From contig NZ_JAGGJP010000007.1 in assembly GCF_017872975.1 (NCBI RefSeq), forward strand, positions 116,208 through 180,207: 64,000 bases of DNA, in the 5' to 3' direction. Below, piece after piece: positions 1-8,713 of this stretch. Positions within the stretch are counted from its first letter, which is position 1. Every line of letters begins with the position of its first letter. The notes beneath the pieces were generated by a model that did no database searches, was not told where the DNA came from, and was given only the letters and a program-made list of their open reading frames with translations. This DNA comes from Rubellimicrobium aerolatum. Lineage in GTDB: Bacteria > Pseudomonadota > Alphaproteobacteria > Rhodobacterales > Rhodobacteraceae. Position numbers and translations under genes: made by a program.

Positions 1-399
1 GATCACGCGGCGGGCCAGCGCGGCGACGGCGAACAGCGGCACGAGCAGCGTGGTGACGTTCATGCCGTATTGCGGCAGGTCGGCGGGCGCGAAGGACAGC
101 CCTTGCAGCAGGAGGCCCAGCGCGAGGCCGAGCGCGGCGGGCGCGGCGCCGAACACGAGGAAGAGCGTGGAGCCGAGGATGAGGTGCACCTCGGAGACGC
201 CGGCCGGGTAGTGCGGCAGCACCTGGAAGAAGCCGAAGGTCAGCGCCGTCGCGGCGGCGGCGCGGGCGGCCAGCGAAGGGAGGCCGCGGTCGCGGACGCC
301 CTCCCAGGCGAGCTTGGCGGTGACGCCGAGGGCGCCGGCGGCGGTGATGGCTCCGAGGGCGAGCTTGGCGCCCGCGACGAGTCCCGGTTCGATGTGCAT
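1..399 (-). CDS. cbiM: CbiM-type cobalt/ECF transporter permease (5' part)
   Basis: This is the N-terminal 133 residues of an energy-coupling-factor permease of the CbiM family, which brings Co2+ into the cell for cobalamin synthesis; the gene runs off the left edge. The protein begins MHIEPGLVAGAKLALG, the hallmark CbiM N-terminus in which the first residues and His2 form part of the metal site. A conserved histidine-containing stretch (LPHYPAGVSEVHLILG, about residues 65-80) follows, along with several hydrophobic membrane segments. An AGGAG Shine-Dalgarno lies about 9 nt upstream of the ATG. The cobalamin riboswitch just upstream supports a cobalt or B12-linked role. Family membership is clear; the metal (Co versus Ni) is inferred from the riboswitch. 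Confidence 0.88.
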   Translation of the reverse strand, partial: MHIEPGLVAGAKLALGAITAAGALGVTAKLAWEGVRDRGLPSLAARAAAATALTFGFFQVLPHYPAGVSEVHLILGSTLFLVFGAAPAALGLALGLLLQGLSFAPADLPQYGMNVTTLLVPLFAVAALARRVI

Positions 400-449
400 G
401 GTCGTCTCTCCTGCTCCCGTCCCACCGACGGGGTTGGCGTTTCGTCGCG

Positions 450-645
450 CATGGCAGGTCTCCTGGCTCGCGGGTCGTGGCGCTTCGCCGGCCTTCCCGG
501 GCCGGGGCCCAGTGGCGTGATCGGCGGGCGCTCTCCGCTGACAGTCGCGGGGGCGGCTGCGGGCGGGGGCCCCCGGACTGGGTCGGCCCCTTCCGCATTC
601 CCTGTTCGTCCCCGGCCGCCTGGGGCGGCGCGTGGGGGAACCATG
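450..645 (-). promoter_or_regulatory. Cobalamin (B12) riboswitch
   Basis: Read on the minus strand, the element begins with GGTTCCCCC (642-634), carries AACAGGGAA and GCCCCCGCGACTGT, and ends with the B12-box AGCCAGGAGACCTGCC (468-453). These are the conserved blocks of the adenosylcobalamin aptamer in the right order. It sits about 50 nt upstream of the cbiM start codon, so B12 binding would switch off cobalt uptake. The boundaries are approximate because I did not fold the RNA. Confidence 0.93.
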
Positions 646-771
646 CGGGGTCCGTTGTGGGCGCGGGGCCGGGCGCGGTCAAGCGCGATTGCGACGGGGG
701 GTCGCGGGGATGCGGCGGTTGACAGGGCGCCCCGGCGTCCCGAAGGGTTCCCCGTCCCCGAGGGAGGTCCC

Positions 772-3700
772 ATGCGCCTGACGCGGCTGCGGCTGAACGG
801 CTTCAAGAGCTTCGCGGACCCGACGGAGCTGTCCATCGCGCCGGGGCTGACCGGCGTGGTGGGGCCGAACGGCTGCGGCAAGTCGAACCTGCTGGAGGCG
901 CTGCGCTGGGTCATGGGCGAGACGCGGCCCACGCAGATGCGCGGGCAGGGGATGGAGGACGTGATCTTCGCCGGCACCGCCCGGCGGGGGCCGCGGCCCT
1001 GGGGCGAGGTGGCGCTGCACTTCGAGAGGGACGGGACGGAGACGGAGCTGGTCCGGCGGATCACCCGGGACGGCGGGTCGGCCTATCGGCTGGGCGGCCG
1101 GGAGGCGCGGGCGCGGGACGTGCAGGCGATGTTCGCGGACGCGGCCTCGGGGGCGCAGTCGCCGGCGCTGGTGCGGCAGGGGCAGATCAGCGAGCTGATC
1201 GGCGCGCGGCCGCAGGCGCGGCGGCGGGTGATCGAGGAGGCGGCGGGGGTGGCGGGGCTCCAGGCGCGACGGGGCGAGGCGTCGCAGCGGCTCGGGGCGG
1301 CCGAGGCGAACCTCCAGCGGCTGGGCGAGGTGACGGGGCAGTTGGCCGAGCGGCTGCGGGGGCTGGAGCGGCAGGCGCGCAACGCCCGGACCTACCGGGA
1401 GGTCGCGGCGGCGATCCGGTTGGCCGAGGGGCGGCTCCTGTGGCGGGCCTGGGAGGCGGCGGCGGCGGCGCTCGCGGCGGCCGAGGGGGAGGCGCGGGTC
1501 CGGGCGGGGTTGGCGGCGCGGGCGGAGGAGGCGGCGCGCGGAGCCGAAGGTGCGCGGGAGGCGGCGGAGGCGGCGCTGCCGCCGTTGCGGGCGCGCGAGT
1601 CGGAGGCGGCGGAGCGGGCGACGCGGCTCCGGGCCGAACGGGAGGCCTTGGCGGGCGAGGCGCGGCGGGCGGCGCAGCGGGTGATGGAGCTCGAAACCGC
1701 CGCGCGGGACCTGGGCCGCGACGAGGAACGCGAGGCGGGTCTGGCGCGCGAGGCCGTCGAGGCGCTGGAGCGGCTGCGCGACGAGGCGGAGCGGCTGGAG
1801 GCGGCGGGCGAGGGCGAGGAGGCGGGGATCGCCGAGGCGGCGGCGGCCTCGGAAGCGGCCGGGCGGGCGCTGCGCGCGGCCGAGGCGGACCTGTCGGCGG
1901 CGACCGAGGCGGCGGCGCGGATGCTGGCCGAGGTCGAGGCGGCGGAGCGGCGGCTCCGGGATCTGACGGGCGCGCGGGAGCGGGCGGGGGCGGAGGCCAC
2001 GCGGGCGGCGGCGGCGCTGGCCGAGGCCGAGGCGGCGCTGGCCCGTGCCGAAACGGAGGGCGAGGCGACGGCCGAGGCGCGGGAGCGGGCCGAAGCGGTG
2101 CTGGAAGCGGCGGAGGAGGCGCTGGCGCGGGCCGAGGCGGCACTGGCCCCGGCGCGGGAAGCCGACGCGCGGTCGCGGGCCGTGGTCGCCGAGGCGCAGG
2201 CGCGGGCGGCGGGGCTGGTGGCCGAGGCGCGGGCGCTGGGACGGCTCGTGGCGGCGGACGGCTCGCGCAGGGGGCAGGTCGGCGAGGGGCTGCGGGTGCC
2301 CGAGGGGCTGGAGGCGGCAGTCGCGGCGGCGCTGGGGCGCGATCTGAGGGCGGCGCTGGCCGAGGGAGACGGATCGGGCTGGGTGCGGTTGCCGGATTAT
2401 GGGGATGCGCCGGGGTTGCCGGAGGGGGTGGTGCCGCTGTCGGCGCTGGTCGAGGCCCCGCCCGAACTGGCCCGGCGGCTGGCGCAGGTGGGGCTCGTGG
2501 AGGCCGACGCGGCCCCGGCGCTCTGGGCGGCGCTGCGGCCGGGGCAACGGCTGGTGACGCGCGAGGGGGACCTGTGGCGCTGGGACGGGCTCCGGCAGCG
2601 GGCCGCGGACGCGGCGGAGGCGGCGCAGGAGGCCGAGGCGCTGCGGCGGGCGGCGCGGCTTCCGGTTCTGGAGGCGGAAGCCGAGGCCGCGCAGGAGGCG
2701 GTGGAGACCGCGCGGGCGGATCAGGAGCGGGCGGCGCGGACGCTGGCCGGGGCGCAGGCGCGGGCCGATGCGGCGCGGGCCGAGCGGCGGGCGGCCGAGG
2801 CGCAGGCGCAGGCCGCCACGCGGGCCGCCGGGAAGGCCGAGGCCGACCGGGCGCTCGCCGGGGCCAAGGGCGAGGCGGCGCGCGAGGCGCGGGCGCGGGC
2901 CGGGGCGGCGGCCGAGGTGGCGGCGGCGGCGCTGGTGGAGGCACGGACGGCGCGGGCGGGGCTGGAGGATCCCGGCGCGGCGCGGGCCCTGGTGGCCGAG
3001 GCGCAGACGCGGGCGAACGCCGCGCGGGCGGCGCTCCTGTCCGCGCGCGGGGCCGAGGAGGACCAGCGGCGGGCGGCGGCGGGGCGCGCGCGGCGGCGGG
3101 CCGAGGTGGCGCGGGAGGAGGGGCTCTGGAGCGGGCGGCGCGAGGCAGCGGCGGCGCGGGCGCGCGACCTCGCGACGCGGGCCGGTCGGCTGGCCGAGGA
3201 GTTGGCCAAGGCGCGGGAGCGTCCCGCCGAGATCGCGGAGCGGGCCGAGGCGGTGCAGGACGCCTTGGAGGAGGCGCTTTCGGTGCGGGAGGAGGCCGAG
3301 GCGGCGCTGGCCGGGGCCGAGGCGGCGCTCCGGGCGGCGCAGGACGCCGAGCGGGCGGCGGAGCGCGAGGCGGGCCGGGCGCGCGAGGCAAGGGCGGGCG
3401 CCGAGGTGGCGCGGGCTGCGGCGGCGGAGGTCGCGGCAGCGGCAACGGCCCGCATCCGCGAGGAGCAGGACCAGTCCCCGCGCGAGTTGCTGGACTCGCT
3501 CGGCGGCCCCGCCGACCTGCCGTCGGAGGGGACGCTTCACGCGGAGCTTCAGGCGCTGCGGAAGCGGCGCGACGGCCTGGGCGCGGTGAACCTGCGCGCC
3601 GAGGAGGACGCGGCGGCCTTGCGGGCCGAGCAGGACGGGCTGCTGCGCGAGGCCGCCGACCTGTCCGAGGCGGTGGCGGAGCTGCGGCGCGCCTTGGGCG

Positions 3701-4197
3701 AGCTGAACCGCGAGGGGCGCGACCGGATGCGCGAGGCCTTCGGGCGCGTCAACGCCGAGTTCGGGCGGCTGTTCCGGCTCCTGTTCGGGGGCGGCGAGGC
3801 GCGGCTGGCCTGGGTGGAGGGGGACGACCCGCTGGAGGCGGGGGTGGAGATCATGGCGCAGCCGCCGGGCAAGACGCTGGGGACGCTCTCGCTGCTGTCC
3901 GGGGGCGAGCAGACCCTGACGGCGCTGGCGTTGATCTTCGCGGTGTTCCTGGTGGCCCCCGCGCCGGTCTGCGTGCTGGACGAGGTGGACGCGCCGCTCG
4001 ACGACGCCAACGTGGGGCGGTTCTGCGACCTGCTGGAGGCGATGGCGCGGGAGACGGAGACGCGGTTCCTGGTCATCACGCACCACGCGGTGACGATGGC
4101 CCGGATGGACCGGCTGTATGGGGTGACGATGGCCGAGCGGGGGATAAGCCAGCTCGTGAGCGTGGACCTGCGGGCGGCGGAGGCGATGGTCGCCTGA
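772..4197 (+). CDS. smc: Chromosome segregation protein SMC
   Basis: The 1141-residue product is the SMC ATPase that with ScpA/ScpB compacts and helps segregate the chromosome. An N-terminal Walker A (GPNGCGKS, residues 31-38) is followed by a long Ala/Glu/Arg-rich coiled coil, a globular hinge around residues 480-600, a second coiled coil, and the C-terminal ABC signature LLSGGEQTLTALAL (about 1041) with Walker B VCVLDEVDAPL. The length is typical of alphaproteobacterial SMC. The start is an ATG behind GGGAGG. The first ATG of the open frame lies far upstream within the riboswitch region and is not a credible start. The extreme GC bias of the coiled coil creates very long open frames on all other frames, which are shadows. 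Confidence 0.96.
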   Translation: MRLTRLRLNGFKSFADPTELSIAPGLTGVVGPNGCGKSNLLEALRWVMGETRPTQMRGQGMEDVIFAGTARRGPRPWGEVALHFERDGTETELVRRITRDGGSAYRLGGREARARDVQAMFADAASGAQSPALVRQGQISELIGARPQARRRVIEEAAGVAGLQARRGEASQRLGAAEANLQRLGEVTGQLAERLRGLERQARNARTYREVAAAIRLAEGRLLWRAWEAAAAALAAAEGEARVRAGLAARAEEAARGAEGAREAAEAALPPLRARESEAAERATRLRAEREALAGEARRAAQRVMELETAARDLGRDEEREAGLAREAVEALERLRDEAERLEAAGEGEEAGIAEAAAASEAAGRALRAAEADLSAATEAAARMLAEVEAAERRLRDLTGARERAGAEATRAAAALAEAEAALARAETEGEATAEARERAEAVLEAAEEALARAEAALAPAREADARSRAVVAEAQARAAGLVAEARALGRLVAADGSRRGQVGEGLRVPEGLEAAVAAALGRDLRAALAEGDGSGWVRLPDYGDAPGLPEGVVPLSALVEAPPELARRLAQVGLVEADAAPALWAALRPGQRLVTREGDLWRWDGLRQRAADAAEAAQEAEALRRAARLPVLEAEAEAAQEAVETARADQERAARTLAGAQARADAARAERRAAEAQAQAATRAAGKAEADRALAGAKGEAAREARARAGAAAEVAAAALVEARTARAGLEDPGAARALVAEAQTRANAARAALLSARGAEEDQRRAAAGRARRRAEVAREEGLWSGRREAAAARARDLATRAGRLAEELAKARERPAEIAERAEAVQDALEEALSVREEAEAALAGAEAALRAAQDAERAAEREAGRAREARAGAEVARAAAAEVAAAATARIREEQDQSPRELLDSLGGPADLPSEGTLHAELQALRKRRDGLGAVNLRAEEDAAALRAEQDGLLREAADLSEAVAELRRALGELNREGRDRMREAFGRVNAEFGRLFRLLFGGGEARLAWVEGDDPLEAGVEIMAQPPGKTLGTLSLLSGGEQTLTALALIFAVFLVAPAPVCVLDEVDAPLDDANVGRFCDLLEAMARETETRFLVITHHAVTMARMDRLYGVTMAERGISQLVSVDLRAAEAMVA

Positions 4198-4259
4198 GGG
4201 CGGCGGCGGCAAGCCTGGTTCGCGCCCCTGCGGGCGGGGCCGGGCGGCCCGGCAGGCGA

Positions 4260-4803
4260 TGCGGGACCATCGGCGCCCTCCGCCGCGGCGCCTGCCTGCC
4301 TCGCCCGGCACCGACGGGTCGTCCCCCGCCGGACGGGACCGGATCTGCGCGGTGCGACCTGCCGGAGGCAGCCCGATTCGATCGGTCCGGGCAGGCCTCG
4401 GGAGGCACGCCGCCCCCTTGGTCGCCACCCTCGCCCGCGCGGGCGCCGCGAGGGAGGCCGGCGCGGTCGGTCCTGGGGGACTCGGACCGCGGGCGTCGCT
4501 GGGCGCGCGGACAGGACCAGCGGCCCGAGCCCGCCCCTCGTCCATCGCGACGGTCGTCTGCCGCGCCGGCACGCCGTGGTGGCGCCCCGTCCGTCACCGA
4601 TCCCGGCCAGCCACGCGGCCTTGGGCTGCTGGCGGCCAGCAGGGCATCGAGCGAGGCCGCGTCGTCGCCCGCCTTCTCCGCCGCCCCATCACCGGGTCGA
4701 CGCCCTCGGCATGGAGGACCGGCGCGCGGACCTCGTGCCCCGCCGCCTCGACCGCACCGCGCCGCCCCGAACCTCTCCGGGACGGGATGGGCCAGGACAA
4801 CGG
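4260..4803 (-). pseudogene. Decayed flavodoxin-fold NAD(P)H oxidoreductase (KefF/MdaB-like)
   Basis: No intact gene fits this roughly 540-bp stretch. On the minus strand, consecutive pieces in different frames resemble a flavodoxin-fold NAD(P)H dehydrogenase: PVVLAHPVPERFGAA (about 4803-4760), then AVEAAGHEVRAPVLHAEG in a second frame, then AEKAGDDAASLDALLA in a third. A weaker C-terminal resemblance (PPAGRTAQIR, DDPSV) lies further down. The total span suits a family of about 190 residues. It begins 12 nt after the stop of the aldo/keto reductase, so the two may once have been an operon. Several frameshifts would be needed to restore it. The family is recognised from memory, so the call is moderate. 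Confidence 0.45.
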
Positions 4804-4814
4804 GCAGCCTCGCC

Positions 4815-5807
4815 TCAGAAGAACCGCTGCGGCTCGGCGGGCCGGTTCTTCACGACGCCCTCGATCGCCTCCATGACGTCGGGGGTCAGCTTCCCCACCG
4901 CCTCGGCCGCCGCGAGGTTGTCCTGCAACTGCGACAGCCGCGACGCCCCCAGGATCACGGTCGAGACGCGCGGGTTCCGCAGGCACCACGCGATGGCGAG
5001 GTGCGTGAGGCTGATCCCGAGCCCGTCCGCGATCCCCTGGAGTTCGCGGATCTGGGCGATGCGCCGCTTGCCCTTCTCGCCCTCGAAGATCTCGCGCAGC
5101 CATTCATAGCCGGGCAGCGCCGCGCGGCTCCCCTCGGGGATGCCGTCGTTGTACTTTCCCGTCAGCAGCCCGGACGCGAGGGGCGACCAGATCGTGGTCC
5201 CGAGCCCATAAGTGTCATAGAGCGGCGCGTAGTCCCCCTCGACCTTCACCCGCTCGAAGAGGTTGTATTGCGGCTGCTCCATGGTGGGCGGCGTCATCCG
5301 CCATTCGCGGGCGACCCGGTGCGCCTCGGTGATCTGCTGCGCCGACCATTCCGAGGTGCCCCAATACAGCACCTTCCCCTGCCGGATCAGGTTGTCCATC
5401 GCCCGCACCGTCTCCTCGATGGGGGTGTCGATGTCGGGCCGGTGGCAGAAGTAGAGGTCGAGGTGATCGACCTGCAACCGCCGCAGCGCCGCGTGGCAGG
5501 CCTCGGTGACGTGCTTGGCCGACAGCCCCCGCTGCGTGGGCTTGGACCCGCCCCAGAACACCTTGGACGACACGACCCAGGTCTCGCGCGGCCAGTCCAG
5601 CTCCCTGAGCGCCTGGCCCATGACCACCTCGGACTGCCCGGCCTCGTAGCCCTCGGCGTTGTCGAAGAAGTTCACCCCCGCGTCGTAGGCCGCCGTCAGC
5701 AGCTCCTTGGCGAGGGTGGTGTCCACCTGCTTGGCGAAGGTCACCCAGGACCCGAAGGAGAGGGCGCTGACCTGAAGGCCCGACTTCCCGAGGCGGCGGT
5801 ATTCCAT
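4815..5807 (-). CDS. Aldo/keto reductase, Kv-beta/YghZ-like
   Basis: A complete 330-residue NADPH-dependent aldo/keto reductase, a TIM-barrel enzyme reducing aldehydes or ketones in the cytoplasm. It starts MEYRRLGKSGLQVSALSFG and carries the AKR tetrad: Asp and Tyr in FFDNAEGYEAGQSE (about 52-65), Lys in VVSSKVFWGG and His in LYFCHRPD. The C-terminal cofactor-binding segment is STVILGASRLSQLQDNL. The close resemblance to potassium-channel beta subunit-like AKRs (AKR6/AKR14) is family knowledge; the substrate is unknown. GGAGAG lies 6 nt before the ATG. A decayed oxidoreductase follows directly downstream, and the promoter region is shared with the divergent thiamine operon. Confidence 0.93.
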   Translation of the reverse strand: MEYRRLGKSGLQVSALSFGSWVTFAKQVDTTLAKELLTAAYDAGVNFFDNAEGYEAGQSEVVMGQALRELDWPRETWVVSSKVFWGGSKPTQRGLSAKHVTEACHAALRRLQVDHLDLYFCHRPDIDTPIEETVRAMDNLIRQGKVLYWGTSEWSAQQITEAHRVAREWRMTPPTMEQPQYNLFERVKVEGDYAPLYDTYGLGTTIWSPLASGLLTGKYNDGIPEGSRAALPGYEWLREIFEGEKGKRRIAQIRELQGIADGLGISLTHLAIAWCLRNPRVSTVILGASRLSQLQDNLAAAEAVGKLTPDVMEAIEGVVKNRPAEPQRFF

Positions 5808-5900
5808 GCGATCTCTCCGTGGCATTGGCGGGCGGGAACCTAGGCCGGTCCCCCCGCCCCGGAAACCCCCGCCGCACCGCCGGCCCCCCGGTCGCAAGAT

Positions 5901-5952
5901 GCGTATTTGGGCCAAGTTGAGAGGGCACCCCTTCAACTTGGCCCAAATACGC
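5901..5952. repeat. Perfect 20-bp inverted repeat with 12-nt spacer
   Basis: The left arm 5901-5920 (GCGTATTTGGGCCAAGTTGA) is exactly complementary to the right arm 5933-5952, separated by GAGGGCACCCCT. It lies between the 5' ends of the divergent aldo/keto reductase and thiB genes, upstream of the TPP riboswitch. That is an odd place for a terminator. A related half-site (TTTGGTCCCAAATATCC) occurs at 9398-9416 after thiQ. Confidence 0.9.
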
Positions 5953-6037
5953 CCTTCTCCCCGGCCAGCCCCTCGCGCCCCGGCTGCCGAGCCTGCGCGG
6001 ACCCCCTTGCGACCGCCCGCCGCGCGGCTATGCTCCG

Positions 6038-6127
6038 TGCCACCTCGGGGTGCCCGGTCACGGGCTGAGATGCGATCCGCGAACCCGTCGAACCTGAACC
6101 GGCTAATACCGGCGGAGGGAAGGTGGC
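6038..6127 (+). promoter_or_regulatory. TPP riboswitch (THI element)
   Basis: The element contains the conserved blocks of the thiamine pyrophosphate aptamer: GGGGTGCCC, CTGAGATG, AACCCGTCGAACCTGA, CCGGCTAATACCGGCG and the closing GGAGGGAAGGTGG. It lies 43 nt before the thiB start codon, so TPP should repress the thiamine transporter operon thiBPQ. The boundaries were set from the closing stem CCACCT/AGGTGG. Confidence 0.96.
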
Positions 6128-6170
6128 CGTCCTCGGGGCCTCGTTCGTCCGCCATGCAAAGGACGAACCC

Positions 6171-7145
6171 ATGAAGACCGCCGCCGCCCTCGCAGCCCTT
6201 CTCGCCGCGCCCGCCCTGGCGCAGGAGAAGCCCGTCCTGACCGTGCTGACCTACGACAGCCTCCTCAGCGAATGGGGACCCGGCCCGGTGATCGAGCAGG
6301 CCTTCGAGGCCGACTGCGCCTGCGACCTCCGCCTCGTCGCCGCCGGCGACGGCGCGGCGCTCCTCGCCCAGCTCCGGCTGGAGGGCGAGGGGACCGAGGC
6401 CGACGTGGTGCTCGGCCTCGACTCCAACCTCGTCGCTGCCGCCCGCGCCTCGGGCCTGTTCGCGCCCCACGCCGGGACGGCCCCGCTCGACCTGCCGGTG
6501 GCGTGGTCCGACGACACCTTCGTCCCCTTCGACTGGGGCTGGTTCGCCCTCGTCGGCCGCGCGGACGGCCCCGCGCCGACCGACTTCCGCGCGCTGGCCG
6601 CCAGCGACGCGAGCCTCGTCATCCAGGACCCCCGCTCCTCCACGCCGGGCCTGGGCCTCGTCCTCTGGCTCCACGCCGCCTACGGCGCCGAGGCCCCCGC
6701 GATTTGGGAGGCGCTGTCGGACAACATCGTGACCGTCACCCCCGGCTGGACCGAGGCCTACAACCTCTTCCTCGAAGGCGAGGCGGATCTGGTCCTCTCC
6801 TACACCACCTCCCCCGCCTACCACCTGCTGGCCGAGAACGACGCCACCATCCGCGCCCTCCCCTTCGCCGAGGGCCACTACCTCCAGGTCGAGGTCGCGG
6901 CCAAGGTCGCCTCCACCGACCAGCCCGACCTCGCCGACCGCTTCCTCGCCGCCCTGCTAACCGAGCCCGTCCAGTCCGCCATCCCCACGACCAACTGGAT
7001 GTATCCCGCCGTCACGCCCGCCACGGGCCTGCCCGAGGGCTTCGAGTCCCTCCGCCCCGCCACCACCCTCTACCTCCCCCCCGAGGAGGCCGAGGCCGCC
7101 CGCGCCCCCGCCGTCGAGGCCTGGCGCACGGCGCTGTCGCGCTGA
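6171..7145 (+). CDS. thiB: Thiamine ABC transporter, substrate-binding protein
   Basis: A 324-residue periplasmic protein that captures thiamine or TPP and hands it to ThiPQ. Residues 1-18 form a Sec signal peptide (MKTAAALAALLAAPALAQ). The mature part carries LTVLTYDSLLSEWGPGP and later VTPGWTEAYNLFLEGEADLVLSY-type segments typical of ThiB/TbpA in the iron-type binding-protein fold. The ATG follows AAAGGA. It is the first gene after the TPP riboswitch, and its stop overlaps the start of thiP (ATGA), indicating translational coupling. The length matches the family. Confidence 0.95.
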   Translation: MKTAAALAALLAAPALAQEKPVLTVLTYDSLLSEWGPGPVIEQAFEADCACDLRLVAAGDGAALLAQLRLEGEGTEADVVLGLDSNLVAAARASGLFAPHAGTAPLDLPVAWSDDTFVPFDWGWFALVGRADGPAPTDFRALAASDASLVIQDPRSSTPGLGLVLWLHAAYGAEAPAIWEALSDNIVTVTPGWTEAYNLFLEGEADLVLSYTTSPAYHLLAENDATIRALPFAEGHYLQVEVAAKVASTDQPDLADRFLAALLTEPVQSAIPTTNWMYPAVTPATGLPEGFESLRPATTLYLPPEEAEAARAPAVEAWRTALSR

Positions 7146-8713
7146 TGGCGCCGCGTCCCCTCCCGATGGCGCTCCGGCGGGCGGGGCAGGGGACGCGCGC
7201 CCGCACGGGACCGCCCCGCCGCCCCGGCACGCTCGCCGCGCTCCTCGTGGCGGCGCTCTGCCTCGGGCCGCTCGTCCCCCTCCTCCTGCGGTCGGGCGAG
7301 GGGGGGCTCGGCGCGGCGGACGCGGCGGCCCTGCGCTTCACGCTCCTCCAGGCCGCGCTCTCCGCCGGCCTGTCGGTGGCCCTCGCCATCCCCGTCGCCC
7401 GAGCCCTCGCCCGCCGCCGCTTCCCCGGCCGGGGCGCGCTCATCACCCTGCTGGGCGCGCCCTTTCTCCTCCCCGTCCTCGTCGCCGTCATGGGCCTCCT
7501 CGCCCTGTTCGGCCGCAACGGCCTCCTCAACGCCGCCCTCGCGGCGCTCGGCCTGCCCCCCGTCTCCATCTACGGCCTGCACGGAGTCGTCCTCGCCCAC
7601 CTCTTCCTGAACCTCCCCCTCGCCACCCGCCTCCTGCTGCAAGGCTGGCTCGACGTGCCCGCCGAGCGGTTCCGCCTCGCCGCCGCCCTGAACGCCCCGG
7701 TCTGGGCGCTCATCGAACGACCGATGCTCGCCCGCACCGTCCCCGGAGCCTTCGCTACGATCTTCGCCCTCTGCCTCACCAGCTTCTCGGTCGCCCTCAT
7801 CCTCGGCGGCGGCCCCGCCGCCACGACGCTGGAGCTCGCCATCTACCAGGCCATCCGCTTCGAGGCCGACTTCCCCACCGCCGCCCGCCTCGCGCTCCTG
7901 CAATACGCCCTCTGCGGCGCGGCGGCGCTCCTCGCGCTGCGCCTCGCGCCCGGAGCGATGGGGCAGGGGGGCCCGGGCCGCGCCGTCCAGCGATGGGACG
8001 CCAAGGGCCGCGCCGCCGACGCCCTCTGGATCGCCCTCGCCGCGCTGTTCCTCCTCCTGCCCCTCGGCCTCGCGGGCTGGCGCGGCCTCGCCGGCCTCCC
8101 CGACCTGCCGCCCGAGGCCGGCCCCGCTGCCCTCCGCTCCCTGGGCGTGGCCCTCGCCGCCTCGGCCCTGACGCTGCTGCTCGCCCTCGCGCTGGCCCTC
8201 CACGGCGGCCGCCTCGCGCAACTGGCCGGCGCGCTCCCCCTCGCCGCCTCGTCCCTGGTCCTCGGGACCGGCCTCCTCCTCATCCTCCGCCCCCTGACCA
8301 CCCCCGCGACCCTGGCCCTCCCCGTGACCGCCCTCCTCGACGCCCTCGCCGCGCTCCCCTTCGCGCTGCGATCCCTCGCCCCCGCCATCGCCGAGATCGA
8401 GTCCCGCCACGGCCGCCTCGCCGATTCGCTGAACCTCACCGGCCCGTCGCGCCTCCGCCGCCTCACCCTGCCGCTCGCCCGCCCGGCGCTCGGCTTCGCG
8501 GGCGGCCTCGCGGCGGCGCTGTCGGTGGGCAACCTCGGCGTCATCGCCCTCTTCGCGGGGGAGGACCAGACCACGCTCCCCCTCCTCATGGCCCGCCTGA
8601 TGGGCGCCTACCGCATGGACGCGGCGGCCGGCGTGGGCCTCCTCATCGCCGCCATGGCGCTGCTGCTGTTCTGGATCCTCGACCGCATGGGCCGCGCCGA
8701 TGCTGCGCCTTGA
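7145..8713 (+). CDS. thiP: Thiamine ABC transporter, permease
   Basis: A 522-residue inner-membrane permease made of two fused BPD_transp_1 halves, as usual for ThiP. Each half carries an EAA-type loop: LAAALNAPVWALIERPML in the first (about residues 175-195) and ADSLNLTGPSRLRRLTLPLA in the second (about 430-450). There are about 12 hydrophobic segments. The chosen ATG overlaps the thiB stop by 4 nt (ATGA), and the 3' end overlaps thiQ by 14 nt, so the three proteins are translationally coupled. The N-terminal 30 residues are Arg/Pro-rich; a second in-frame ATG lies 21 nt downstream (MALRRAGQ). Confidence 0.95.
   Translation: MAPRPLPMALRRAGQGTRARTGPPRRPGTLAALLVAALCLGPLVPLLLRSGEGGLGAADAAALRFTLLQAALSAGLSVALAIPVARALARRRFPGRGALITLLGAPFLLPVLVAVMGLLALFGRNGLLNAALAALGLPPVSIYGLHGVVLAHLFLNLPLATRLLLQGWLDVPAERFRLAAALNAPVWALIERPMLARTVPGAFATIFALCLTSFSVALILGGGPAATTLELAIYQAIRFEADFPTAARLALLQYALCGAAALLALRLAPGAMGQGGPGRAVQRWDAKGRAADALWIALAALFLLLPLGLAGWRGLAGLPDLPPEAGPAALRSLGVALAASALTLLLALALALHGGRLAQLAGALPLAASSLVLGTGLLLILRPLTTPATLALPVTALLDALAALPFALRSLAPAIAEIESRHGRLADSLNLTGPSRLRRLTLPLARPALGFAGGLAAALSVGNLGVIALFAGEDQTTLPLLMARLMGAYRMDAAAGVGLLIAAMALLLFWILDRMGRADAAP

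Noticed and set aside
679..5843. Very long Gly/Arg/Ala- or Pro/Arg-rich frames over smc on both strands
   Set aside because: They are shadows of the GC-rich smc coiled-coil codons; composition is low-complexity and no domain is visible.
5901..5952. Inverted repeat as ends of an insertion sequence
   Set aside because: The arms are only 12 nt apart with no transposase or target duplication.
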